A stretch of 64,000 nucleotides of DNA from Paracoccaceae bacterium (GTDB taxonomy: Bacteria > Pseudomonadota > Alphaproteobacteria > Rhodobacterales > Rhodobacteraceae), in the NCBI GenBank assembly GCA_030066905.1, contig JASJAR010000004.1:167412-231411 (forward strand). The letters are read 5' to 3'. A program made the translations under genes and the position numbers. The first letter of the stretch is position 1; every line of letters begins with the position of its first letter. The notes under the pieces are model-generated. The model was not told the origin of the DNA. It did no database searches and saw nothing but the letters and a program-made list of their open reading frames with translations. This document shows, piece by piece, positions 26,634 through 35,310 of the stretch.

Positions 26634-28049
26634 ATGCTGAACCCCGTTTCCGACGCGCTCATCGAGCGGCTGCGCAGGTACCTCGGACCGAAGGCGCTGC
26701 GGGAAATCGAGCCGCGCTACCTCGAGGAGCCGCGCGGGCGCTGGGCGGGCCGTGCAGGCGCCGTCATTGCCCCCGATACCGCAGAGGGCGTTGCCGAGGC
26801 CGTGAAGGCGGCCGGGGAGGCCCGCGTGCCGGTGGTTCCCTATGGCGGCGGCACCGGGCTCGTCGGCGGACAGATCATGCCCGACGGGCCGGCGCCCCTC
26901 GTGCTGTCGCTCGAACGCATGACCCGTATCCGCGAGGTCTTTCCCGATGAGAACGTGATCGTCGTCGAGGCAGGCGCCACCCTTGCCGCCGTGCAGGAGG
27001 CGGCCGCAGAGGCCGACCGCCTCTTCCCGCTGTCCTACGCCTCCGAGGGCAGTGCTCGGATCGGCGGGGCGCTTTCGGTCAATTCCGGCGGGCTCAACGT
27101 GCTGCGCTACGGCACCGCCCGCGATCTTGCGCTCGGGATCGAGGCGGTGCTGCCGAACGGCGAGATCTTCCACGGGCTGAAGCGGCTACGGAAAGACAAC
27201 ACCGGCTACGACCTTCGGCATCTCCTTATCGGGGCTGAGGGCACGCTTGGGGTGATCACCGCCGCCAGCCTGCGGCTCGTCCCGCGCCCGGCGCGGGTTG
27301 CAACGGCGTTGATGGTGGTGCCAGGCCCCGAGGCCGCCCTGCGGCTCTATGTCGAGACCCAGTCGCGCGCGGAAGGCACGATTTCGGCCTTCGAGATCAT
27401 ATCCGGGCGCGGGTTCGAATTTCTCGATGAAACCGGGTTGAAAGTGCACCGCCCCTTTGCCGACATCCCGGCCTGGTCGGTGCTTGTCGAACTCGGTGCG
27501 GGGATTTCGGCCGACCCCGAAGCGGTGCTCGAAGCGGTGTTCGCGGCGGGGTTCGAGAGCGGCCTTGTCACCGACGGCGTCGTCGCCGCCTCCGAGGCGC
27601 AGCGGCAGGATCTGTGGCATATCCGGGAGACGATACCGGAGGCGAACCGGCTTGTCGGCGCCATCGCCTCCCACGACATTTCCCTCCCGCTGTCGGACCT
27701 TGCCGGGTTCGTCGCCGAGACCGACCGCGCGCTCACCGATATTGCCCCTGTCCGGATCAACGCCTTCGGCCATCTCGGCGACGGAAATCTGCACTACAAC
27801 CTCTTTCCGCCCCATGGCCGGACTGCCGCCGAGTTCGAGGCCTTCCGCGCGGACCTTTCCCGGCTCGTTTATGACAATGTGGTGGCCCGAGGCGGGTCGA
27901 TCAGCGCCGAACACGGTGTCGGGCGGCTAAAACCAGCCGATATCGCCCGCTACGGCGACCCCGCGCGCCTCGGGGCGATGCGGGCGATCAAGGCGGCCCT
28001 CGATCCCTTGGGGATCATGAACCCCGGCGTGATGTTGCCCGCGCCGTGA
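26634..28049 (+). CDS. FAD-linked 2-hydroxyacid dehydrogenase (GlcD / D-2-hydroxyglutarate dehydrogenase type)
   Basis: The 471-aa product has a PCMH-type FAD domain (VPVVPYGGGTGLVGGQIMPDG, SEGSARIGGALSVNSGGLNVLRYGTARDLALGIEAVLPNGE) and the C-terminal metal and substrate region NAFGHLGDGNLHYNLFPP and SAEHGVGRLKPADI. These are typical of D-lactate, glycolate and D-2-hydroxyglutarate dehydrogenases. The ATG at 26634 is taken as start. Its stop overlaps bciA (GTGA). The natural 2-hydroxyacid cannot be told from sequence. Confidence 0.85.
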   Translation: MLNPVSDALIERLRRYLGPKALREIEPRYLEEPRGRWAGRAGAVIAPDTAEGVAEAVKAAGEARVPVVPYGGGTGLVGGQIMPDGPAPLVLSLERMTRIREVFPDENVIVVEAGATLAAVQEAAAEADRLFPLSYASEGSARIGGALSVNSGGLNVLRYGTARDLALGIEAVLPNGEIFHGLKRLRKDNTGYDLRHLLIGAEGTLGVITAASLRLVPRPARVATALMVVPGPEAALRLYVETQSRAEGTISAFEIISGRGFEFLDETGLKVHRPFADIPAWSVLVELGAGISADPEAVLEAVFAAGFESGLVTDGVVAASEAQRQDLWHIRETIPEANRLVGAIASHDISLPLSDLAGFVAETDRALTDIAPVRINAFGHLGDGNLHYNLFPPHGRTAAEFEAFRADLSRLVYDNVVARGGSISAEHGVGRLKPADIARYGDPARLGAMRAIKAALDPLGIMNPGVMLPAP

Positions 28050-29011
28050 CGGGCGCGCGCGATGTGCTGCTTCTGGGAGCGACCGGCACCGCCGGTCGTG
28101 CGACGGCGCGCGCGGTTGTTGCCCGGGGCCACCGCCTGACCTGCCTTATCCGGCCGGGCGCGGCGCGGCCAGTGCTGCCAGCGGGAACCAGCGTCATCGA
28201 GGCCGACCCTCTCGACGGGACGGACCTTCGCGCGGCCGTGCTGCGCGCGGCCCCGGAGGCTGTAATCTCCTGTCTGGCGTCCCGCACCGGCGCGCCGAAG
28301 GACGCATGGGCGATCGATCATGCCGCACAGGTCGTCGCATTCGAGGCGGCCTCGGCGGCGGGGGCCGGCCATTTCGTGTTGCTTTCCGCTCTGTGCGTGC
28401 AGAAGCCGCGCCTGGCGTTCCAGCACGCCAAACTTGCCTTCGAGGCCGTCCTTCAGGCCTCGGACCTTACATGGTCCATCGTCCGGCCCACCGCGTTCTT
28501 CAAGTCGCTTTCGGGCCAGGTGGAGCGAGTGCGGTCGGGAAAGCCGTTCCTCGCCTTCGGCGACGGCCAGCTCACCGCCTGCAAACCGATCTCGGATGCC
28601 GATCTCGGCACCTTCATCGCCGATTGCCTTACTGACCCCGCCCGGGCAAACCGCATCCTGCCCATCGGCGGGCCGGGGCCGGCCCTGACGCCGCTCGATC
28701 AGGCGGCCATCCTGTCCGAGCTGCTCGGCCGCGAGGTTCCGGTGCGCCGGGTCCCGGTGGGGCTTCTCGACACCGTCGGCGCGGGGCTCGCCCTCGCCGG
28801 ACGGCTCTCGCCACGTCTCGCGGAAAGGGCGGAACTCGCACGGATCGCGCGGTACTACGCAACCGAATCGATGCTCGTCTGGGACGTCGCGAAGGGCAGG
28901 TATTGCGCCGAAAACACCCCCGAATTCGGCCGCGAAACGCTCCGCGACCACTATGCCAGGCTGCTCAGCGGAGACGCCGAGGCGGGCCTCGGCGCACACG
29001 GTGTGTTCTAG
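28046..29011 (+). CDS. bciA: Divinyl (bacterio)chlorophyllide 8-vinyl reductase, BciA type
   Basis: The 321-aa NAD(P)-binding atypical SDR has [23 protein letters not shown] and the family-specific block [60 protein letters not shown] and [19 protein letters not shown]. These match BciA of purple bacteria. The enzyme reduces the 8-vinyl group in bacteriochlorophyll synthesis, hinting at anoxygenic photosynthesis. It starts with GTG overlapping the upstream stop and ends in a 4-bp convergent overlap with apt. No other photosynthesis gene is in the window. Confidence 0.85.
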   Translation: MTGARDVLLLGATGTAGRATARAVVARGHRLTCLIRPGAARPVLPAGTSVIEADPLDGTDLRAAVLRAAPEAVISCLASRTGAPKDAWAIDHAAQVVAFEAASAAGAGHFVLLSALCVQKPRLAFQHAKLAFEAVLQASDLTWSIVRPTAFFKSLSGQVERVRSGKPFLAFGDGQLTACKPISDADLGTFIADCLTDPARANRILPIGGPGPALTPLDQAAILSELLGREVPVRRVPVGLLDTVGAGLALAGRLSPRLAERAELARIARYYATESMLVWDVAKGRYCAENTPEFGRETLRDHYARLLSGDAEAGLGAHGVF

Positions 29012-29547
29012 GCGCCCTCGAACTCGCAGAGCATGTGGACGTCCATCCCGAGCGCCTCGAGCCGCGCCCGCCCGCCGAGCTCTGGCAGGTCGACGATGAA
29101 GGCGCAGCCCACGATGTCGCCGCCCATCCGCTCGATGAGCTTGATCCCGGCCTCGGCCGTCCCTCCCGTCGCGAGGAGGTCGTCGACGACAAGCACCTTC
29201 TCACCGGCAGCGATGGCGTCGGTATGAACCTCCATCACCGCCTCGCCGTATTCGAGCTGGTAGTCTTCGGAGAGCGTGGCGCCCGGGAGCTTACCTTTCT
29301 TGCGGATCGGAACGAAGCCCACCGAAAGCTGGTGCGCGATGGCGCCGCCGATGATGAACCCCCGCGCTTCGAGGCCGACGACCTTGTCGATCCGTTCGCC
29401 CGCATAGGGGTGCAGGAGCTGGTCGATGCACATCCGAAAGCCCCTGGGATCGGCGAACAGCGTCGTGACGTCGCGGAACATGATCCCCTCATGGGGGAAG
29501 TCGACGATGGTTCTGATATAGTCCTTGACGGTTTTTCCGGGGGCCAT
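29008..29547 (-). CDS. apt: Adenine phosphoribosyltransferase
   Basis: The 179-aa purine salvage enzyme has the PRPP-binding loop [23 protein letters not shown], the N-terminal [17 protein letters not shown] and [17 protein letters not shown]. It recycles adenine to AMP. mtnP, which releases adenine from methylthioadenosine, lies 700 bp away on the same strand, so the two steps are linked in function. Confidence 0.95.
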   Translation of the reverse strand: MAPGKTVKDYIRTIVDFPHEGIMFRDVTTLFADPRGFRMCIDQLLHPYAGERIDKVVGLEARGFIIGGAIAHQLSVGFVPIRKKGKLPGATLSEDYQLEYGEAVMEVHTDAIAAGEKVLVVDDLLATGGTAEAGIKLIERMGGDIVGCAFIVDLPELGGRARLEALGMDVHMLCEFEGA

Positions 29548-29783
29548 CGGGCAGTCGCTCCGTGAGTTTGGTCAGCGACCGATACTCTCCCGATAGCCTG
29601 GAAATGTGCAACCTTTCCGTCAGTTGCGGCGGAGCGACCTCCAGATGCGATAGCTGCCGCGCGGCATCCAGCGCAGACGGGCGGTTTTCCAGTCCAGCCG
29701 GTCCTGCAAGAGTAAGCTATGTGCTGCCTGCAAATTCATTTTTCATTCCTTTCCAATGGTCCACCCGCTATTCTCGTGTAGCG

Positions 29784-29819
29784 ATTTGATATGTTATGTA
29801 TATACATTGCATATCAAAT
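29784..29819. promoter_or_regulatory. 36-bp AT-rich near-perfect palindrome (candidate operator/promoter)
   Basis: The outer arms are TTTGATATG and CATATCAAA (29785-29793, 29810-29818). The core ATGTATATACAT (29796-29807) is a perfect palindrome by itself. Only the two TT/TG pairs between them mismatch. It lies between divergent apt (minus) and the small RHH gene (plus), 21 bp before the latter's TTG start. Its AT content is far from that of the surrounding DNA. A ribbon-helix-helix dimer or tetramer site is the simplest reading. Confidence 0.7.
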
Positions 29820-29839
29820 GTCAAGACAACGAGGGCTGT

Positions 29840-30004
29840 TTGGGAAAAAAAGACGGCAAGAAGGGTGGGAAGGACAGCCAGCTCGTCCTCCGGCTCGAGA
29901 AGGCGGAACGCGACGAATTCGTGGCGCTCTGCAAGGACATGGACACCTCGGCGGCCCGGGAAATCCGTCGTTTTATCAGAGAGTTCATCGACAAGAACGG
30001 CTAG
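29840..30004 (+). CDS. Small ribbon-helix-helix-like protein
   Basis: The 54-aa product starts at TTG 29840 with GAGGG 4 nt upstream. A Lys/Gly-rich N terminus (KKDGKKGGKDS) is followed by QLVLRLEKAERDEFVALCKDMDTSAAREIRRFIREFIDKNG, which fits a beta strand then two helices with the S/T-A-x-x-I-R-R-F-I-R-E-F helix of RHH antitoxin-like regulators. No toxin gene is adjacent. It probably binds the palindrome directly upstream; this is inference. An ATG at 29819 opens a different frame. Confidence 0.65.
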   Translation: MGKKDGKKGGKDSQLVLRLEKAERDEFVALCKDMDTSAAREIRRFIREFIDKNG

Positions 30005-30089
30005 GGGAGGCGGTTGGAGACTGGCCGGCGCGCCAGAGCTGGCGGTGCGCGGAGGTCTTCGCCTTGATTTGCCAGGCCAGATCGCAACA

Positions 30090-30168
30090 CGCCCCGGACT
30101 TAATCGCGGGGCTTCGACCCTAAGAAGCGCTCAGTCTATCGAGGTCGCCGGTCGGGGCCGGGACGGGC
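30090..30168 (+). repeat. Interspersed two-hairpin repeat, copy B
   Basis: Begins ACGCCCCGGACTTAATCG and ends ATCGAGGTCGCCGGTCGGGG then CCGGGACGGG. The hairpins are more degenerate than in other copies. It lies between the convergent RHH gene and mtnP. The rest of 30005-30251 shows no gene. Confidence 0.7.
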
Positions 30169-30251
30169 GTGATGTCGTATCGGTGCGGCGAAACCGACGT
30201 CCGTTCCGGGCCAGCGGCGCCCCCGCCCAATGCCGTGTCCAGCGGCGTGCT

Positions 30252-31127
30252 TTACCCCAGAACCCGCCCCGCCACCGCGTCGAGCTTGGCCACCAGGTCC
30301 GGGTCCCGCCGCTCCGGCGCGGTCAGAAGCGCGAAATCGAGAGCCCGGTCGCAGCCATGGGGGCAGGGAGCACGTGCGGTGCCGAGGCGCTCGGGAAGCC
30401 CTTTCACCAACGCCCGCGCCTTGTCGGCATTGCCGGTGAGCGTCGCGATGATGTCGTTGATATCGACCGCACCGTGTTCGGGATGCCAGCTGTCGTAATC
30501 GGTGACCATGGCCACGGAGGCATAGCATAGCTCGGCCTCCCGCGCGAGCTTGGCCTCGGGCATGTTCGTCATTCCGATCACGTCCGCACCCCAGGCCTCG
30601 CGGTACATCTTCGATTCCGCGACCGAGGAGAATTGCGGGCCCTCCATTGCAAGATAGGTCCCGCCCTCGTGGACCGTGACCCCGGCCTCCCGCGCAGCCT
30701 CCGCCGCGGCTCTGCCGAGCCGGGGGCAGGTGGGGTGGGCGACGCTTACATGGGCGACAAGCCCCGTGCCGAAAAACGACTTCTCCCGCGCGAAGGTGCG
30801 GTCGATGAACTGATCGACGATCACGAAATCCCCGGGCGCCATCTCTTCGCGAAACGAGCCGCAGGCCGAGACGCTGAACACGTCTGTGACCCCGATCCGC
30901 TTCAGCGCGTCGATGTTGGCGCGGTAGGGCACGGTTGTCGGGCTGTGGACATGGCCCCGCCCGTGTCGGGGCAGAAATGCCATCTTCACCCCGCCGAGCC
31001 GACCCATGAGGACCTCGTCGGACGGCCTGCCCCAGGGGCTTTCGACCGACGTCCAGGCCGCGTCTTCGAGCCCGTCGATCTCGTAGACGCCGGAGCCGCC
31101 GATTACGCCGATCATCGTTTCGCCCAT
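30252..31127 (-). CDS. mtnP: 5'-methylthioadenosine phosphorylase
   Basis: The 291-aa product begins MIGVIGGSGVYEIDGLEDAAW and has the phosphate and purine motifs LPRHGRGHVHSPTTVPYRANI, EGPQFSSVAESKMYREAWGADVIGMTNMPEAKLAREAELCYA and VTDYDSWH. It releases adenine and methylthioribose-1-phosphate, feeding the methionine cycle and apt. The ATG at 31127 (MGETMIGV) has GGAGG upstream. The 31128-31348 gap upstream shows no gene. Confidence 0.94.
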   Translation of the reverse strand: MGETMIGVIGGSGVYEIDGLEDAAWTSVESPWGRPSDEVLMGRLGGVKMAFLPRHGRGHVHSPTTVPYRANIDALKRIGVTDVFSVSACGSFREEMAPGDFVIVDQFIDRTFAREKSFFGTGLVAHVSVAHPTCPRLGRAAAEAAREAGVTVHEGGTYLAMEGPQFSSVAESKMYREAWGADVIGMTNMPEAKLAREAELCYASVAMVTDYDSWHPEHGAVDINDIIATLTGNADKARALVKGLPERLGTARAPCPHGCDRALDFALLTAPERRDPDLVAKLDAVAGRVLG

Positions 31128-31348
31128 GCCTGCCTCCGATGTTGCTGATGCAGACACTGCCCGGAGGGGCCGGGGAAGGAAAGGGGTGTCCCGAGCACCG
31201 GAGGACTGCCCCCGATGATCCGGTGGGGCAGATGGCGATCAGGCGCGTTTCTACCGGCCCCGGGCGCCGCGTGATGTGCGTGGCTTCAGGCCCCTTAGCG
31301 CCGCCGAACCCGGCGAGCCCGACGAGCACCCGACATTCCTCGCACGGC

Positions 31349-32314
31349 TCATTCCGCGAGGTGGCAGGCCACGCGCGTCGCGCCGAGCGGGCGGATGCGA
31401 GGGCGCTCCTGGCGGCAGATATCGCGGGCTATGGGGCAGCGCGGGTGGAACGCGCATCCCGGAGGCGGGTTGATCGGGTCGGGTATCTCGCCCTGGGGCG
31501 GATCGACCTCGCGCCCGAAACCGTCAATGCGGGGGGCCGCGTTCAGGAGCATCTGGGTGTAGGGGTGCTTTGGCGTCTCGAAGAGCGTGGTCGGGTCGGC
31601 CTCCTCGACGAGACGCCCCAGATAGAGCACGCCGATCCGGTCGGCCATGTGCCGCACCACGGTCAGGTCGTGTGTGATCAGAAGGTAGGTGAGGCCGAAT
31701 TCTTCCTTGAGATCGCTCATCAGGTTCAGAACCTGGGCCTGAACCGACACGTCGAGCGCCGAAGTCGGCTCGTCGCAAACAATGAGGCGCGGCTCGGAGG
31801 CGAGCGCCCGGGCTATGCAGATGCGCTGGCGCTGACCGCCGGAAAATTCGTGCGGGAACTTACCCGCATCGGCGGCGTGGAGCCCCACCTGTTCGAGGAG
31901 CCGTTCGGCGAGGCCCTCGGTATCGCCGCTCTTCACCGCCACCGGTTCAACGATGATGTCGCGCACCCGCCAGCGGGGATTGAGCGAGGCGTAGGGGTCC
32001 TGAAAGATCATCTGGATGTCGCCGCGAACCTTGGCGACCTTGGCCCGGTCGGTCTCGCGGTCGAGATTGACCCCCTCGACCTCGACTTCGCCGCCGGTGG
32101 GGCGCAGGAGCCCCACCAGCATTCGGCCGATGGTCGACTTGCCAGAGCCGCTCTCGCCGACGAGCGCGTAGGTCGTGCGCTCCTCGATATCGAGATCGAC
32201 TTCCGACACGGCGGTCAGGAACGCCTTGCCGCGGCGTTCGAGGACCCGGTTGAGCCAGGGTTTCGAGACGTCGAACACCCGCGAGAGCCCCTTGACCGTG
32301 ACATAGGCCGTCAT
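31349..32314 (-). CDS. Peptide/opine-type ABC transporter ATPase (DppF-like)
   Basis: The 321-aa ATPase has Walker A GESGSGKST, signature EFSGGQRQRICIARALA, Walker B LIVCDEPTSALD and the oligopeptide C-terminal motif [20 protein letters not shown]. Start ATG 32314 overlaps the DppD-like stop. It is the last gene of the ABC set. An N-terminal run upstream of this ATG in the same frame is antisense-like and was left out. Confidence 0.93.
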   Translation of the reverse strand: MTAYVTVKGLSRVFDVSKPWLNRVLERRGKAFLTAVSEVDLDIEERTTYALVGESGSGKSTIGRMLVGLLRPTGGEVEVEGVNLDRETDRAKVAKVRGDIQMIFQDPYASLNPRWRVRDIIVEPVAVKSGDTEGLAERLLEQVGLHAADAGKFPHEFSGGQRQRICIARALASEPRLIVCDEPTSALDVSVQAQVLNLMSDLKEEFGLTYLLITHDLTVVRHMADRIGVLYLGRLVEEADPTTLFETPKHPYTQMLLNAAPRIDGFGREVDPPQGEIPDPINPPPGCAFHPRCPIARDICRQERPRIRPLGATRVACHLAE

Positions 32315-33285
32315 TCCGCAGCCCTTTCGATCAGCGGGAACCAGCAGGCCGCGCGGCCCTTCCCGATATTGGGGTGGGGGTTCTGCCGACATTGCGCCTG
32401 TACCAGGGGGCACCTTGGATGAAAGGCGCAGCCGTCCGGCAGGTCCGTGAGCCGCGGCATCGAGCCGGGGATTTGATGGAGCCGGTTGCGCGCCTGCGAG
32501 GCGAGCGGGGTCGAGGCCATCAGGCCGTCGGTATAGGGGTGCTGGGGCCGGGTCAGCACCTCCCGGACCGGCCCAAGCTCGGCCAGCCGCCCGGCATACA
32601 TCACCGCAACCCGGTCGGCGGCCTCGGCGATGACACCCATATCATGGGTGATGAGCATCACGGCCGTCCCGCGGTCGCGACAGAGCCGCCGCAGGAGCGC
32701 GATGATCTGCGCCTGCACCGATACGTCGAGCGCCGTCGTCGGCTCGTCGGCGATGATGAGGCTCGGCTCGGCACAAAGGGCAAGCGCGATCACGACCCGC
32801 TGGCGCATCCCGCCGGAAAACTCATGCGGGTAGCTGTCGATCCGCTGCGCGGCGCCGGGGATGCCCACTTCGTCCAGCGCGGCAATGGCACGCCGCTCGG
32901 CCTCCTCCCGGCTCACCGGCAGATGGGTGAGGATCGTCTCGGTCAATTGATCGCCGATCTTCAGAAGCGGGTTGAGCGAGGTCAGCGGGTCCTGAAAGAC
33001 CATGCCGATCTCCTTGCCGCGAAGCCGCCGCATCGCCTCGCCCTGCAACGGGTCGATCCGCGCCCCTTCCAGCCAGATTTCCCCGGCCGAAATATGCGCC
33101 GGCGGGTTCAGAAGGCCGATCACGGCATTGCCGGCCATCGACTTCCCCGCGCCGCTTTCGCCGACGACCCCGAGGATTTCGCCCCGGCCGATATCGTAGC
33201 TCACGCCGTCGACCGGCTTGACGACGCCGGCCCGGGTGGGGATTTCGACGGAAAGGTCGCGGATGGAAAGGACGGGCCCGGTCAA
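32311..33285 (-). CDS. Peptide/opine-type ABC transporter ATPase (DppD-like)
   Basis: The 324-aa ATPase has Walker [10 protein letters not shown] (Met instead of the usual Ser/Thr after Lys-Ser), signature [16 protein letters not shown], Walker [13 protein letters not shown] and [17 protein letters not shown]. The start is taken as TTG 33285 ([15 protein letters not shown]), overlapping the permease stop, with GAGG 5 nt upstream. The frame is open far upstream through the permease, but that part is not coding. Confidence 0.9.
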   Translation of the reverse strand: MTGPVLSIRDLSVEIPTRAGVVKPVDGVSYDIGRGEILGVVGESGAGKSMAGNAVIGLLNPPAHISAGEIWLEGARIDPLQGEAMRRLRGKEIGMVFQDPLTSLNPLLKIGDQLTETILTHLPVSREEAERRAIAALDEVGIPGAAQRIDSYPHEFSGGMRQRVVIALALCAEPSLIIADEPTTALDVSVQAQIIALLRRLCRDRGTAVMLITHDMGVIAEAADRVAVMYAGRLAELGPVREVLTRPQHPYTDGLMASTPLASQARNRLHQIPGSMPRLTDLPDGCAFHPRCPLVQAQCRQNPHPNIGKGRAACWFPLIERAAE

Positions 33286-34238
33286 CGCAGCCTCGGATTG
33301 AGCGCGTCGCGCAGCCAGTCGCCGAGGAGGTTCACCGACAGCGCCAGCGCCAGAAGCGTGCAGGCGGGGAAGAACAGAATCCACCATTCCCCCGAGAACA
33401 GGAATCCCTGACCGATCCGGATGAGCGTGCCGAGCGACGGCTGGGTCGGCGGCGCACCGACGCCGAGGAACGACAGGGTCGCCTCGGCGATGATCGCCAG
33501 CGCCAGCGAGATCGTGGCGATCACCAGCACTGGGGAGAGCGCGTTGGGCAGGATATGCTTGACCATGATCGCCCAGGGGCTGCGCCCGATCAGGCGCGCG
33601 GCGGCGACGTATTCCTTGCGCTTCTCGACCAACGTCGCCCCGCGCACCACCCGCGCGAACTGCACCCAGTCCGACAGCCCGATGGCGAGGATCAGCACCC
33701 AGATCGCCATCTGGTCGCGGTATTCCACCGGCGTGAACCCCTTGGCGATGCCGAAGATCAGCATCGCAACGAGGATCGACGGGAAGGTGAGTTGCACATC
33801 GGCGATGCGCATGATGATGGTTTCCGTCCAGCCGCCGAAATAGCCCGATACGAGGCCGAGCACGATCCCGAGCGTCATCGCAAAGAGCACCGCCGCCGCC
33901 CCGACGAAGAGCGAGATGCGCATCCCGTAAAGGATCGTGGAAAACACGTCGCGCCCCTGGTCGTCGGTGCCCATGAAGAAACTCTCGCCGGTAAAGGCGT
34001 TGGGCTCCATCGGCGGCGTGAACCCGTTCATCAGGTTGAGGCTTGCCGGGTCGAACGGGTTCGTCGGCGCGATCAGCGGGGCAAAGACGGCCGAGAGAAC
34101 GAGGATGCAGACCACCGCGAAGGAGACGATGGCCACGGGCGAGCGTTTGAAGCTGTAGAAGAAGTCGCTTTCGCGAAAGCGCTGCCAGTTGCCCTTCTCG
34201 ACGGCGCGCTCGACGGTTTCGACCCGAAGCTCCGCCAT
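33282..34238 (-). CDS. Peptide/opine-type ABC transporter permease (DppC-like)
   Basis: The 318-aa permease has six membrane segments and the EAA loop EYVAAARLIGRSPWAIMVKHILPNALSPVLV. The typical extracytoplasmic segment FFMGTDDQGRDVFSTILYGMRISL is present. It overlaps both neighbours, so the operon is tightly coupled. Confidence 0.93.
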   Translation of the reverse strand: MAELRVETVERAVEKGNWQRFRESDFFYSFKRSPVAIVSFAVVCILVLSAVFAPLIAPTNPFDPASLNLMNGFTPPMEPNAFTGESFFMGTDDQGRDVFSTILYGMRISLFVGAAAVLFAMTLGIVLGLVSGYFGGWTETIIMRIADVQLTFPSILVAMLIFGIAKGFTPVEYRDQMAIWVLILAIGLSDWVQFARVVRGATLVEKRKEYVAAARLIGRSPWAIMVKHILPNALSPVLVIATISLALAIIAEATLSFLGVGAPPTQPSLGTLIRIGQGFLFSGEWWILFFPACTLLALALSVNLLGDWLRDALNPRLR

Positions 34239-35221
34239 CAGTGGGCCCCTGCGCGGTCAACCCGGAGCCTTGGGTCGATGAAGACATAAAGGATATCGAC
34301 GATGAGGTTGATGCCGACGAACATCACCGAAATGAGCATCAGATAGGCCGCCATCACGGGGATATCGACGAACTGGATGGCGTTGATGAAGAGAAGCCCC
34401 ACCCCCGGCCATTGAAAGACCGTCTCGGTGATTATCGCAAAGGCGATGATCGAGCCGATTTGGAGGCCGATCACGGTGACCACCGGCACCATCGTGTTCT
34501 TCAGCGCGTGACGGAAGTAGACGGCCCGGTCCTTCAGCCCCCGGGCCCGGGCGAAGCGGATGTAGTCCTGGCGCAGAACTTCGAGCATCTCCGAGCGCAC
34601 CAGACGCATGATGAGCGTCATCTGGTAAAGCCCCAGCGTAATCGCGGGGAGGATGAGGGCCTTCAGACCGCTCTCGGTCAGGAAGCCGGTGGACCAGTTC
34701 TCGCCGATCATCACCGTCTGGCCGCGCCCGAAGGAGGGGAGCCAGCCAAGCTCGACGGAAAAGAGGTAGATGAGGAGAATGCCGATCAGGAAGGTCGGCA
34801 GGGAGACCCCGATGAGCGAGGCCGCCATGATGACATTCGCTCCGATCCCCTGTCGTCGGATCGCGGTGAAGACGCCGAGCGCGATGCCCAGAACGACCGC
34901 GAAGATGCCCGAGACGAGCGCCAGTTCCAGCGTGGCCGGGGCCCGTTCGAGGATGATCTCCGCCACCGGCCGCCCCTGGCGGTAGCTCACGCCGAAATTG
35001 CCCTGCACCGCCCCTTCGAGGAACCGGAAATATTGCACCGGAAATGGCTGATCGAGCCCAAGTTGCGCCCGGAGCCGCTCGACGTCCTCCATCGTGCGTT
35101 CCTGTCCGAGCATGTTGTCGATCGGGTCGCCGATGAAACGGAACATCGAAAACGCGACAAGGCCCACGATCAGTAGGACAAGGATCGACTGTCCGACCCG
35201 CCGAATGATGAACGCCAGCAT
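34238..35221 (-). CDS. Peptide/opine-type ABC transporter permease (DppB-like)
   Basis: The 327-aa permease begins MLAFIIRRVGQSILVLLIVGLVAFSMFRFIGDP, typical of DppB. The EAA region is QDYIRFARARGLKDRAVYFRHALKNTMVPVVTVIG. The start is ATG 35221; the upstream open frame lacks membrane character. A hairpin at 35270-35296 separates it from the binding-protein gene. Confidence 0.93.
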   Translation of the reverse strand: MLAFIIRRVGQSILVLLIVGLVAFSMFRFIGDPIDNMLGQERTMEDVERLRAQLGLDQPFPVQYFRFLEGAVQGNFGVSYRQGRPVAEIILERAPATLELALVSGIFAVVLGIALGVFTAIRRQGIGANVIMAASLIGVSLPTFLIGILLIYLFSVELGWLPSFGRGQTVMIGENWSTGFLTESGLKALILPAITLGLYQMTLIMRLVRSEMLEVLRQDYIRFARARGLKDRAVYFRHALKNTMVPVVTVIGLQIGSIIAFAIITETVFQWPGVGLLFINAIQFVDIPVMAAYLMLISVMFVGINLIVDILYVFIDPRLRVDRAGAH

Positions 35222-35269
35222 ATGTCTGCGGCCGCCCCTTTCCGCCGAAGCCCAAACATGAGCCACAGC

Positions 35270-35296
35270 CCGCCCCGGGGGTCAAGCCCGGGGCGG
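35270..35296 (-). terminator. Strong hairpin between the binding-protein and permease genes
   Basis: CCGCCCCGGG and CCCGGGGCGG pair around GGTCAAG. It follows the 35311 stop by about 15 nt and has no T-run, so it is more likely a 3'-end stabiliser giving more binding protein than permease. Its GGGTCAAGCCCGGG core equals the second half of the interspersed repeat family. Confidence 0.6.
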
Positions 35297-35310
35297 CACC
35301 TGACGTATCG

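Noticed and set aside
27405..27430. GGGTTCGAATTT resembling a tRNA T-loop
   Set aside because: It lies inside the FAD-linked dehydrogenase coding sequence, and no matching acceptor stem or anticodon arm is present.
29756..29839. Longer N terminus for the small RHH protein (start at 29756)
   Set aside because: It would place the 36-bp palindrome inside the coding region and add a Cys/Tyr-rich non-conserved leader; the TTG at 29840 has a good ribosome-binding site.
32311..34287. A possible permease-ATPase fusion reading as one 658-codon frame
   Set aside because: The part upstream of 33285 is an out-of-frame reading of the DppC-like permease. The ATPase has its own TTG start with GAGG, overlapping the permease stop.
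35270..35296. True Rho-independent terminator between binding protein and permease
   Set aside because: No T-run follows the stem on the minus strand; a stabiliser hairpin is more likely, as in other binding-protein operons.
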